Assembly (NCBI RefSeq): GCF_027627455.1 | Contig: NZ_CP115483.1 | Location: 1,488,001 to 1,552,000, forward strand | From: Sphingobacterium sp. SYP-B4668 | Lineage (GTDB): Bacteria > Bacteroidota > Bacteroidia > Sphingobacteriales > Sphingobacteriaceae | Reading direction: 5' to 3' | Length of the DNA stretch: 64,000 bases | Shown here: in pieces, positions 53,636 to 62,419 of the stretch | Numbering within the stretch: the first letter of the stretch is position 1 | Layout of the letters: each line of letters opens with the position of its first letter | Notes under the pieces: model-generated | Seen by the model: only the letters and a program-made list of their open reading frames with translations | The model's database searches: none | What the model was told of the DNA's origin: nothing | Translations under genes and position numbers: made by a program

Positions 53636-55624
53636 ATGAAAAATATAAGTTTTGCCTTTTTTGCTCTTTTAATTGGGATGGATGTAAATGCCCAAATCAG
53701 GCCGATCCAAGCAGATAGTACTAAGTACCTTGAAGAGGTGAAAATCAATGTCATTGCTAAAAAGAAAATTGAGACCGAATTGAAGATGGCGGTTTCTGTA
53801 GATGAATTTTTAGCCTCCTCTGCCAATATCAGTTTTATCAAACGAGGGGCTTATGCGTGGGAACCTTTATTGAACAACATGAGTACAGAACGTTCTGTCA
53901 TCACCATCGATGGGATGCATGTTTTTGGAGCATGTACTGACAAGATGGACCCCGTCACCTCATATGTCGAAAGTAACAACCTTTCGTCCATTGATATCGC
54001 TTCTGGTCAGGAAGGAAGTATGCACGGGTCGACGATTGCTGGTAGCATTGATCTGAAGAGGAAAAGTACCTCATTTGGCCTCGAAAAGCAGTGGAACGGC
54101 GCGTATCAGACAGGCTTTGAATTCAATAACAAACAATTTTTCAATCTTGCGAATCTCTCTTATTCAAGTGACAAGTTTGTAGCAGACGGAAGCATTTCTC
54201 TTCGCAAAGCAGGCAACTATTCCGATGGCAACAAGGATGAGGTGCGCCATTCTCAATATAACAAATTCAATACCTCTTTAGGATTGGCGTACAAGACTGG
54301 TTCACTTTCCTCTATACGCGTAGATGCAATTTACGACAAAGCCAAAGATGTCGGTTTTCCGGCGCTCCCGATGGATTTGTGGCTCTCTCGAGCCATCATT
54401 ACCTCTGTATCCTACAAGCAATTATTTGAAGATGGAATATGGAAAGCCTGGGATACCAAGCTTTACTTTAATGCTATAGAACATTATATGGATGACACCA
54501 AGCGTCCTGAAAATTTAGTTCATATGGACATGCCCGGTTGGAGCACCACGTACGGACTAGTATCCCGGGCCAATTTGAAGAGCGGTGACTTAGTTTCGGA
54601 AATCCAGCTCAACGTATACGATAATCTATCCATTGCGGAGATGACCATGTATCCACAGGATAGGAGCAACAAGACGATGTTTGCCTATAGTTGGCCTTGG
54701 GTTACGACCCGTTTTGCTGGTCTTTCCATGAATAATTCTTGGGATATCTCCGAGAGGAGTCGGTTGAATTTTGGCGGTTCACTAGGCTATAATTACAACC
54801 ACTCCAAATATGTCGAATTCAATTGGATTTTCCATCCCGGAGCTCCCCAGCAGAAGAGTAGAGTACTCCCAGGCATACATGCTAGTTATCAACTCGATGT
54901 CGATCGGTTTGATTTTTCTCTTGGTACGGGTTATGGCCATAGAGCACCTTCCGTTTCAGAAGGCTATGGATATTATATTTATAACAGTTTTGATCGCTAT
55001 GATTATATTGGTAATCCCGATTTGAACAACGAGATTTCATACGAGGCCAATGCCAGTGCGGGCTTTAAAAACGAAAAGCTGCGTGTCGAAACTAAAGTAA
55101 ATTATTTCTATATCCAAAATTATATAATTGGACGAATCCTGAGTTTAGGTAGCCCGATGAATTATCAGTCTGTGGGTGTCAAAAGCTATACGGCGCTAGA
55201 GCACGCCAAGCTTTTCAATTTCGCTTTGAGTGGCACCTACGATATTCTACCTCATTTACATTGGAAGGGCACCCTTACTTATGCACGCGCTACCGATGAT
55301 AAGAGTACCAATTTGCCATTCATTCGTCCATTGAGTTATCAATCCTCCCTACATTACATGCACAAAAAAATAGGTATACAGACCTCTGTCCATGGTGATT
55401 TGGCACAGGAGAATTATAGTCCCGAATATGGAGAAGATCTCACCTCCGCTTACCAAGTGTGGAATATATCTGCAGACTATACCTTCAACTTCAAAAAAAT
55501 GACAACCATTTTGCAGGTAGGCGCTGAAAATTTGTTCAACACCTATTACAGCACCTATGCTGATTGGGGAAATATCCCACGGATGGGGCGCAATGTCTTT
55601 ACATCGTTAAAGTTCAATTTCTAG
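53636..55624 (+). CDS. OprC/NosA-like TonB-dependent copper receptor
   Basis: 662 aa, shorter than SusC proteins. Signal peptide (ends DVNAQI), plug (about 45-145; RSVITIDGMHVFGAC, SIDIASGQEGSMHGSTIAGSIDLK) and barrel ending FTSLKFNF. The Pseudomonas OprC copper site is formed by CxxxM and HxM; here the plug has C100-T-D-K-M104 and a barrel loop has H283-Y-M285, 183 residues apart from the first cysteine, very near the OprC distance (C143 to H323). A further HMDM lies at 296-299. The combination is strong evidence for copper import across the outer membrane. Neighbours on both sides code for probable copper-binding proteins. Confidence 0.87.
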   Translation: MKNISFAFFALLIGMDVNAQIRPIQADSTKYLEEVKINVIAKKKIETELKMAVSVDEFLASSANISFIKRGAYAWEPLLNNMSTERSVITIDGMHVFGACTDKMDPVTSYVESNNLSSIDIASGQEGSMHGSTIAGSIDLKRKSTSFGLEKQWNGAYQTGFEFNNKQFFNLANLSYSSDKFVADGSISLRKAGNYSDGNKDEVRHSQYNKFNTSLGLAYKTGSLSSIRVDAIYDKAKDVGFPALPMDLWLSRAIITSVSYKQLFEDGIWKAWDTKLYFNAIEHYMDDTKRPENLVHMDMPGWSTTYGLVSRANLKSGDLVSEIQLNVYDNLSIAEMTMYPQDRSNKTMFAYSWPWVTTRFAGLSMNNSWDISERSRLNFGGSLGYNYNHSKYVEFNWIFHPGAPQQKSRVLPGIHASYQLDVDRFDFSLGTGYGHRAPSVSEGYGYYIYNSFDRYDYIGNPDLNNEISYEANASAGFKNEKLRVETKVNYFYIQNYIIGRILSLGSPMNYQSVGVKSYTALEHAKLFNFALSGTYDILPHLHWKGTLTYARATDDKSTNLPFIRPLSYQSSLHYMHKKIGIQTSVHGDLAQENYSPEYGEDLTSAYQVWNISADYTFNFKKMTTILQVGAENLFNTYYSTYADWGNIPRMGRNVFTSLKFNF

Positions 55625-55628
55625 TACT

Positions 55629-55994
55629 ATGAGGTCGGTTTTTTGTGTTTTGATGATGATTTTGTCCTTGTTGATCGGTTTTCAGCAAGCAATTATTGTC
55701 GTACATTTTAAGCTAAATCAGGCAGCTATCGAGCAGCAATTCTGTGTCAATAAGGATAAGCCTCAATTGCATTGCCACGGAATATGTCATTTGAAAAAGC
55801 AGTTACAAGAGACCGAGAATACAGATACGGCTTCCCTCAATATTTTTCAACGGGTGGACATGCTGCCCATTACGATTTTTAAATTTGAAGCTTATAAGCT
55901 CTCGATTGAATTATTGTGTACTCCATCCATCTACAAAGAAATCCCATACACTGACCCCTATCTCGAAATCTTTGTACCGCCCCCACTGGTTTGA
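55629..55994 (+). CDS. three-cysteine small membrane protein (paralogue 2 of the copper operon)
   Basis: 121 aa, 4 bp after the receptor stop. Hydrophobic N-terminus (about 5-25), then C39, C49 and C53 in FCVNKDKPQLHCHGICHLKK with the same C-x9-C-x3-C spacing as the protein at 52069-52437 and the shared core NKD-[KR]-x-QLHC-x-G-x-C. It also ends in a proline-rich tail (FVPPPLV). Additional histidines next to the cysteines (HCHGICH) raise the number of potential metal ligands. Two copies flanking the lipoprotein and receptor genes point to duplication within the operon and possibly to a heterodimer. Confidence 0.72.
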   Translation: MRSVFCVLMMILSLLIGFQQAIIVVHFKLNQAAIEQQFCVNKDKPQLHCHGICHLKKQLQETENTDTASLNIFQRVDMLPITIFKFEAYKLSIELLCTPSIYKEIPYTDPYLEIFVPPPLV

Positions 55995-56172
55995 CAATTA
56001 TCAACAATTTCATTCAATCGCACTTCATTCATCTCGATTCCCAGAGGCTGAAGGGCTATTGATAATTCTACGAAACATAAATTATAACGATAATATGATG
56101 CTGCGATGTATACAGGTCCTCAGGATAAGTGGTACGAGCGCAAGCACTCATTAACAATTTGAAAATAATAAG

Positions 56173-57039
56173 ATGAAACCATTCTCAAAATACCTTTTAC
56201 TTTTCGTTGCTTTGCCGTCATTAATAGCCTGTGGCAAAAATGATAACAATCCTGTGGCGAATAATATCACTTTACAGTTCAACAATACCCTCAACAATAC
56301 CACTATCCAGCTTGGTGATGCTACATCCCTCACAGCAACTAAAGCCACCTCCGCCGAAGGACAGGTCCATCATTTCTCCGAAATAAAATATGTAGTTAGC
56401 AATATTCGCCTCATCAAGGCCGATGGCAACGAGTTTCCATATCATATCAATGATTTGGATAAAGGGGCTGCTGTAATCAACCATTCCAAGCCACAGACAC
56501 TAGATTATATTTTGAGTAATATTCCAGCCGGTGAATACAAGCAGATAAAATTTGGATTAGGAGTAAAGCAGCAGCTGAATAAGCTAGATGAGGTCAAATT
56601 TCCAAAATTCTATACAGAGGCTGGTGCCAATGACACCAAGATGATGTGGGAGTGGGGGACAGGCTATCGCTTCACCAAATTGGAAGGTTTTTACGGTACA
56701 GACAATAAGCAGATGTCCATCCACACAGGCAGTACCATAGAAGGTTCTGCTGAGCCCTATACACAAGGGGTAGACGGCTATCGAGATATTACATTGAATC
56801 TAACGACGCTTGCAATAGTAGGTCGCAATGCACCTAAGATTACCATCAAAGCAGATTTTGATAAGTTGTTGAGTGGAAAGACCAATACCATCAAGCTTAC
56901 AACAGGCACAGGAATGGGCGACAATGCGACCCCCAATACCCACACTGCCCTTCAAATGGTCAAATTTGTGGATAATTTAGGCGGAGATGGAGCCAGCGAT
57001 CTCTCCGGAATGTTTTCCATCAGTAGTGTAGAAAATTAG
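56173..57039 (+). CDS. MbnP-family copper-binding lipoprotein
   Basis: 288 aa. Lipobox LIAC (C20). Beta-rich protein with the family segment KMMWEWGTGYRFTKLEG (W159, W161), which corresponds to the conserved MxWxWQSGYKF region of MbnP. In characterised MbnP proteins a tryptophan is oxidised to kynurenine by the diheme partner MbnH, which creates the copper-binding site. The partner gene follows 103 bp downstream here. Other recognisable blocks are SEIKYVVSNIRLI near 69-81 and GEYKQIKFGLGV near 120-131. No methanobactin biosynthesis genes are present. Localisation should be periplasmic or outer-membrane anchored. Confidence 0.82.
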   Translation: MKPFSKYLLLFVALPSLIACGKNDNNPVANNITLQFNNTLNNTTIQLGDATSLTATKATSAEGQVHHFSEIKYVVSNIRLIKADGNEFPYHINDLDKGAAVINHSKPQTLDYILSNIPAGEYKQIKFGLGVKQQLNKLDEVKFPKFYTEAGANDTKMMWEWGTGYRFTKLEGFYGTDNKQMSIHTGSTIEGSAEPYTQGVDGYRDITLNLTTLAIVGRNAPKITIKADFDKLLSGKTNTIKLTTGTGMGDNATPNTHTALQMVKFVDNLGGDGASDLSGMFSISSVEN

Positions 57040-57142
57040 CATCCTTTCATGAGCCACCATAAGTCCATTGCGTATGGTGGCTCTTTTTCTGGATTGTTAT
57101 CAGCTAGCAGTCAGCCCACATTCAGAAATAAATAGTAGATAA

Positions 57143-58165
57143 ATGAAAAAAATACTCAGCGTCATATTCACGTTATTATTGCTGTTATCCTGCAATAGAG
57201 AAGAAAGTTTGACGCCAATATCGGGTGACAATCCTCCACTTCAGTTAGCGGTCCCCGTTGGTTTTCCCTCGTTGAGCCGATTCGTTGCAGAAAATAGTCC
57301 CACTACACATGGCGTAGCATTGGGCGAAAAATTATTTCACGAGAAAAAATTCAGTGGTAACAATACCATTTCCTGTGCCAGCTGTCACAATCAGTCCAAT
57401 GCCTTTGCTGATAATAATATTCAGGCCATAGGTATTTATGGTAGGGTGGGGCTGCGCAATACACCTTCAATCCAAAACATGGCATTTATGGAGTTCTATA
57501 ATTGGGATGGACATATCCGCCAATTGGAAAAACAACCCTTAGTTCCCATCATCACCTATGAAGAAATGAACTCTTCCATTTTAGAAGTAATCGGGAAGTT
57601 AAAAGCAGATCCGCAATATCCTGTCCTATTCAGAAAAGCATTTGGAGATGAAAGCATTACTTCTGATCGGATCTATCAAAGTATTGCGCAGTATGAGTAC
57701 ACCTTAATCTCAGCCAATAGTAAATATGACAAAGTAAGACGGAGTGAGGGAGAGACATTTACCATTAGTGAAGCGCAAGGGTATAAAGTATTTAAAGCCA
57801 AGTGCGCCAGTTGCCACAGTACTGAACTGTTTACCGATCAGAGTTTTCGAAATATCGGTTTCCCGCTAAATCCCAGTTCAGAAGAAGCTGGACGCGCCCG
57901 TGTGACCGGTGTTCCTGAAGATTATATGCGTTTTCGAGTACCGTCCCTAAGGAATGCGGCCTATACAGCCCCTTATGGTAGTTTCGGGCAGTTTCCATCC
58001 TTGAAGGCTGTTTTGGATTATCTTGATAATGGAGTTTTGGATGCTGCCAATCTTGATCCTATTTTGAAAAACAACGGTAATCGGATACCACTTACCGAGC
58101 AGGAGAAACAAGTTCTAATTTCCTTTATTAATACCTTGAGTGATCGTTCATTTTTAAATCATTGA
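57143..58165 (+). CDS. MbnH/MauG-type diheme cytochrome c peroxidase-family enzyme
   Basis: 340 aa. Lipobox LLSC (C17). Two heme c motifs, CASCH at 78-82 and CASCH at 221-225, with the intervening FMEFYNWDGHIRQLEKQP segment and RFRVPSLRNAAYTAPYGSFG near 257-278, are the layout of bacterial cytochrome c peroxidases and MauG/MbnH enzymes. In MbnH a high-valent diiron state oxidises a tryptophan of MbnP. Being the next gene after the MbnP-like lipoprotein, this protein is best read as its maturase. A plain peroxide-scavenging peroxidase is the alternative. A bidirectional terminator ends the unit. Confidence 0.85.
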   Translation: MKKILSVIFTLLLLLSCNREESLTPISGDNPPLQLAVPVGFPSLSRFVAENSPTTHGVALGEKLFHEKKFSGNNTISCASCHNQSNAFADNNIQAIGIYGRVGLRNTPSIQNMAFMEFYNWDGHIRQLEKQPLVPIITYEEMNSSILEVIGKLKADPQYPVLFRKAFGDESITSDRIYQSIAQYEYTLISANSKYDKVRRSEGETFTISEAQGYKVFKAKCASCHSTELFTDQSFRNIGFPLNPSSEEAGRARVTGVPEDYMRFRVPSLRNAAYTAPYGSFGQFPSLKAVLDYLDNGVLDAANLDPILKNNGNRIPLTEQEKQVLISFINTLSDRSFLNH

Positions 58166-58312
58166 TTTTTGGATAATAATTATTGTTGAAATATACCGCT
58201 TCAAAGATATGGGTAGAAAGAGGACCTTTAAATACTCTTTTTGGTGTTTGTAATGGCTTAATTTAAAACATGCTCGACTACATTATTGAGATAGTTGTGG
58301 GAAAGCAAATCG

Positions 58313-58339
58313 AATAGTGGGGACAACGTCCCCACTATT
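58313..58339. terminator. bidirectional terminator, 12-bp perfect stem
   Basis: AATAGTGGGGAC and GTCCCCACTATT form a perfect 12-bp stem with a 3-nt loop. It lies between the convergent copper operon and PUL C, touching the rhamnosidase stop codon. Confidence 0.75.
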
Positions 58340-60640
58340 TTATTGAAATGTTTGATTGGTTACACCCAATGCAAATTCGTGTTTTCCAGCCCCGATGTCT
58401 TTCACCAAAATATAATTTCCGGTTCGCATTGCCCCTTTTACTAATTTTCCATTCTGCAAAAGTGTGAAATCTTTCACATGTTCAGGAATGGGAATATAGA
58501 CATCGGCCTCGATATTTGCTGGCAAAGATACCATCAGTTTGAAATCGATAGGTTGACTGTCAAACCCAACTTCGATAGCTCCACTGATAGTTGGTATTTT
58601 TGCCTTAGCCCAAGTTAGCCCTGATGGCTGGGGCTTAATACTTACCCTTCTGAAACCAGCTGAAGTCGGAGTAATCCCTATCAATTTCCGAGGGAGTATA
58701 TGGGCTGGAGATGAGCTCCAGGCGTGGCTCCAACCATTATTTTTTTTGTACTTATTGTCCCAAGCCTCCGTGGTCATAGTAGCTCCTACAAGGAGCATGT
58801 TATACCAACTTCGATCACTTTTTGACGTCAAAAGTGACAGTGCGTATTCTCCTTCTTCTGCATCAAAAAGCCCCTCTAATAAATAGTTGGCACTGTAAAC
58901 ACCACAGGCCATACCTTTTGACTTGATATAGTTCAGCACCCGATTTCGTTCCTTCTTTGGGACCAAACCAAATACCAAAGGATACAGATTTGCATGAATC
59001 GATGCATGGTCTGTTCCCATCCCGTCTGTATAGACACCTCTTTCACTATCGAAGAATTGGCGTTGGAAGATGGTATATAGCCTTGTGTGTGTTTTTTGAA
59101 ATTGTTCAGCCTCTTGCTGCTTTCCAGTAATACGTGCCATATGTTCCATTAATCTCAATGTGTGGTAGTGGAAGGCATTTACTACTGTATTATAATCGGT
59201 AAAGACATAATTATCTGTTTCGCCACCTTGGGGAAGAGCGTCTGAGCTATGGGACCAATCTACAATATCCTGTAATGTCTTCCCATTAAAAAAAATGGAT
59301 TTTTTAAATTCATCGGTTATTAAACCCGTGGTTGTCGAAATTAGTCCATTGGGCATGGTCAGAGCATCCATCAATTTAGGTCGAATATCATCATAATTTT
59401 TTAGGATTACGCTCGTATCTCCAGTATGCAAGAAATCCATCCATACCATCATGATTGAATGAGATATCCACTCCGTGGGCCAGGTCGCGTGGTAAATCAT
59501 ATTTTCCAAGCTATACCGAGCTGTTGCAAATTCACGGTCGACTGCATAATGTCCCAGTTGGTGAATATAAGCGTCCGCCTCATACATCATCCGTTCACGT
59601 TGGCTCGCAGCGTAATCACCATTAAAAGTATTCGCGATAATGGAATAGCGGCATAGGTCATAAACCTTGTTCAACAACGTGTCGCTGCTCACAAAATAGG
59701 ATGCGCATTCATCAAATGGCACATGAAGACTCAATTGCTCGGCAGAGACTAGTGAAACATCTAAATCAGAACCCACTACTTCTAGGAACTGAAAGGGGAT
59801 TACTTCCATCATGTGTATAGGCATCACTTGACTATGTGGATAACGAGCCTTAAAACGTGGGATGTCTAAATAGTAGGTGTGCATACCCGCCTTTATGGGT
59901 AACGTGTACTCTTGGTATATCACACCGCCGCCCGGATTAGAATCGATGGAATCGCCGACATTTTTCTCGCCAATACGAATATATAGCGTCGTGTCTTTGC
60001 GTTCACTTGGAGCTGTCTTCCAATTCAAGGTAAGTGCCACATTGGCGAATCCGGCCCGCTCAAATGCGACAAACCAAGTACCATTTGACTTACGACTCAG
60101 ACGTACCGGATACGCGGGATGATATTGGATAGGAGGGCGGTCTTCAAATGTCCACATTCCTTGGTCTTGCATTGTATCCAATCGTACCCAGCGACTTTCG
60201 CCCGGCCATTGTTTGCTTCGTGCGGCATCACCTATATTGAATTGCTGGATTTTACTGTATTCAGAAGGTTCGCCACCTTCATTCCAGACACGGACCTTCC
60301 AATAATATGTCGTATATGGCTGCAGTGTTTTTCCGGCGTAGGGAATATGCAACGCATTTCTGCCTTTGGTTTTCCCACTGTCCCACACATCTGGGGAGCT
60401 CCCTTCCAGTGCGGCCATAGATGATGCCACCAAAAGTTGGTAGGCTGTTTGATGGTCGTGGCTACCAGTTGTAGGTACAATCCAACTAAATGTAGGGACC
60501 AGTGTTGTAATGACAGATATTTCGGGTTTTGTCAGCAAGTTGGTCATTAGTCCTGTAGGTGTTACAATTGTGTCGAGAGGAGCAGCTTTAGCCATACCTA
60601 CTATCATCCACACCAAGCAAAATGTTAATAACTTTCTCAT
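58340..60640 (-). CDS. GH78-family rhamnosidase-like protein (PUL C)
   Basis: 766 aa from the ATG at 60640 (MRKLLTFCLVWMIVGMAKA signal peptide); the frame starts further upstream at 60664. A fibronectin-like domain (about 35-140, VPTFSWIVPT, YYWKVRVWNEGG) and a beta-sandwich domain precede an (alpha/alpha)6 barrel (about 310-680) and a C-terminal beta domain. The active-site segment is YAASQRERMMYEADAYIHQL, the variant of the GH78 site that lacks the WTGD form seen in the protein at 2193-4850; TTEAWD and GWSHAWSSSPAHILPRKLIGI follow as expected. It should remove alpha-L-rhamnose or a related deoxysugar. It lies 35 bp after susD. Confidence 0.85.
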   Translation of the reverse strand: MRKLLTFCLVWMIVGMAKAAPLDTIVTPTGLMTNLLTKPEISVITTLVPTFSWIVPTTGSHDHQTAYQLLVASSMAALEGSSPDVWDSGKTKGRNALHIPYAGKTLQPYTTYYWKVRVWNEGGEPSEYSKIQQFNIGDAARSKQWPGESRWVRLDTMQDQGMWTFEDRPPIQYHPAYPVRLSRKSNGTWFVAFERAGFANVALTLNWKTAPSERKDTTLYIRIGEKNVGDSIDSNPGGGVIYQEYTLPIKAGMHTYYLDIPRFKARYPHSQVMPIHMMEVIPFQFLEVVGSDLDVSLVSAEQLSLHVPFDECASYFVSSDTLLNKVYDLCRYSIIANTFNGDYAASQRERMMYEADAYIHQLGHYAVDREFATARYSLENMIYHATWPTEWISHSIMMVWMDFLHTGDTSVILKNYDDIRPKLMDALTMPNGLISTTTGLITDEFKKSIFFNGKTLQDIVDWSHSSDALPQGGETDNYVFTDYNTVVNAFHYHTLRLMEHMARITGKQQEAEQFQKTHTRLYTIFQRQFFDSERGVYTDGMGTDHASIHANLYPLVFGLVPKKERNRVLNYIKSKGMACGVYSANYLLEGLFDAEEGEYALSLLTSKSDRSWYNMLLVGATMTTEAWDNKYKKNNGWSHAWSSSPAHILPRKLIGITPTSAGFRRVSIKPQPSGLTWAKAKIPTISGAIEVGFDSQPIDFKLMVSLPANIEADVYIPIPEHVKDFTLLQNGKLVKGAMRTGNYILVKDIGAGKHEFALGVTNQTFQ

Positions 60641-60675
60641 CAATTTAGTTTTTAGCCTACACAATATATCATCAA

Positions 60676-62400
60676 TTATCTATTTTGCCAACCTTCATTT
60701 TGCGGAAGTGGTACATCCTTGTTCGTATCAATGACGGTGTTGGGAATTGGCCATAGGTTGTAGTCAAATGTTAAGGTTGCTTTCGCTTCTGGCCAAAATG
60801 CATGTTTACGAATCCGATTGACTGCGATGGTACCTCCCATGCGCAGCAGGGTGTTCCAACGGCTTTCTTCGTACAGTAGCTCTCTCGCGCGCTCGTCCAA
60901 AATCAAGTTGAACTGATCGTCGACATCGGCTGCAGTCACCAAATAGGTACATTTTGCTCGTTCGCGTAGCAGGTTGATATCCGTAGCGGCGCCAGCTTTA
61001 TCTCCCAATCGTTGTTTAGCCTCTGCTCGCAGTAGGATAGTCTCCGACAAACGGATGAAGTAATCGTCTCGAAACAAGTTGCTTTTATTCTCGCCATCTG
61101 CTAATCCAGTGTAACGATCGGTAGCAATTTTACAAGAAATGGGGTAGCATAAACTTTGATTCGCCATATTTGTGTTGGCATCATTGCTACCATTATACAT
61201 GAGTTCCCAAGGCACGGGTTTCCCAAAATATGGGGATGTGGACACATTTCCGATGATATTTCGACGGAATACGATATCTGAATTTCGCAGGTCATTTCCC
61301 CATTGGCCTACATAGATTTCGTCACGTGCATACATGGTCGGTACAATCTGGGCGATACCCCTGCCCCCCACATCCTCATTCGTTCCTGTAAGGTGAGCGG
61401 GGACAGCATCCCGGAATACGGGGCCATATGTACGGGAATAGGGTAGCTTAGATTTGCTATCTTCTGCACGGTAAGCCATATAGTCGATCTGTAAAGCCCA
61501 AATTGATTCTGTATTCCCATTTTGATAATTGACATTTTCTTCCTGGAACAGGTCCCAATAGACGTTTCCTTGGGTTTCCTCTTTACGTGAACCGAATCGG
61601 GATTTCATTAAAAAGAATGTTCCACCGTTGATGATTTTGTCGGCGTTTGCTAGTGATTGAGTAAAGGCTGACTGCGCGGCCGTCACATTCCCATCGGCTG
61701 CTAGCTGTGTGCCCATTGCGAGGTATGCCCTAGATAGCATGTGTTGAGCCGCACCACGAACCAACCGACCACCACTAGCTGTTGTTAACGGAAGTCCGTT
61801 TTCCACAGCCAACAACTCGTCTATAGCAAATTGATAGGTTTCAACCCGTGTGGTGCGCGAAAAATCATACTTTGGTGCGGTCGTGATTTCCGTCACAAGA
61901 GGTACCCCCCCAAAGAGTTCGGCTAGATTTAGATAGGCAAATGCCCTAAAGAATCGAGCCTGAGCCACGGTGTAAGCTTTCTCTTCAGCGCTGGACCAGG
62001 AGATGTGGGACAAATCAGCAGCATAGATTGCTAAGTTTGCCTTGGCAATGATTTCATACCATGCACTATATATCTCATAAAACGCGGTATTATCCGGATT
62101 GATATTGCCATAGTTGTTGAAGGAAGCTCCTCGACGAATACTGGCCACGTCGAACATGTCCGTTCCGTTGCCACGAAGTACAAAAATCCAAGCTTGCTCA
62201 GTGGGGTTGGCCCACAAATCACGAAGCTGTGAATAAATGGCGACTAGTGTTTGGTCGATTTGGGCTGATGTGCTGAACGCGTTGTCAACCGTGTAGAAGG
62301 TCGGCGGTACTTCCGTCAAAAAATCCTTGTCCTTACACCCCACTATACCCCATGTTAGGCTTATGATTGTGATGACACTGTATTGATAAATCCTTTTCAT
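60676..62400 (-). CDS. SusD/RagB-type lipoprotein (PUL C)
   Basis: 574 aa. Lipobox GIVGC (C22). Typical SusD blocks: ARFFRAFAYLNLAELFGGVPLV (about 147-168), GAAQHMLSRAYLAMGTQL, the internal EESRWNTLLRMGG region, RLSETILLRAEAKQRLGDKAGA and YNLWPIPNTVIDTN near the end. It binds the glycan at the cell surface as lid to the SusC barrel. The susC stop is 19 bp upstream of its start. The partner rhamnosidase suggests a rhamnose-containing substrate such as a rhamnogalacturonan side chain or bacterial polysaccharide; this is inference. Confidence 0.93.
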   Translation of the reverse strand: MKRIYQYSVITIISLTWGIVGCKDKDFLTEVPPTFYTVDNAFSTSAQIDQTLVAIYSQLRDLWANPTEQAWIFVLRGNGTDMFDVASIRRGASFNNYGNINPDNTAFYEIYSAWYEIIAKANLAIYAADLSHISWSSAEEKAYTVAQARFFRAFAYLNLAELFGGVPLVTEITTAPKYDFSRTTRVETYQFAIDELLAVENGLPLTTASGGRLVRGAAQHMLSRAYLAMGTQLAADGNVTAAQSAFTQSLANADKIINGGTFFLMKSRFGSRKEETQGNVYWDLFQEENVNYQNGNTESIWALQIDYMAYRAEDSKSKLPYSRTYGPVFRDAVPAHLTGTNEDVGGRGIAQIVPTMYARDEIYVGQWGNDLRNSDIVFRRNIIGNVSTSPYFGKPVPWELMYNGSNDANTNMANQSLCYPISCKIATDRYTGLADGENKSNLFRDDYFIRLSETILLRAEAKQRLGDKAGAATDINLLRERAKCTYLVTAADVDDQFNLILDERARELLYEESRWNTLLRMGGTIAVNRIRKHAFWPEAKATLTFDYNLWPIPNTVIDTNKDVPLPQNEGWQNR

Positions 62401-62419
62401 ATCTCTGTAGTGATAACGA

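Noticed and set aside
56173..58165. A methanobactin biosynthesis cluster, suggested by the MbnP/MbnH pair
   Set aside because: No MbnB/MbnC-like enzymes and no MbnA-like precursor peptide were found in the flanking DNA; MbnP/MbnH pairs also occur outside such clusters.
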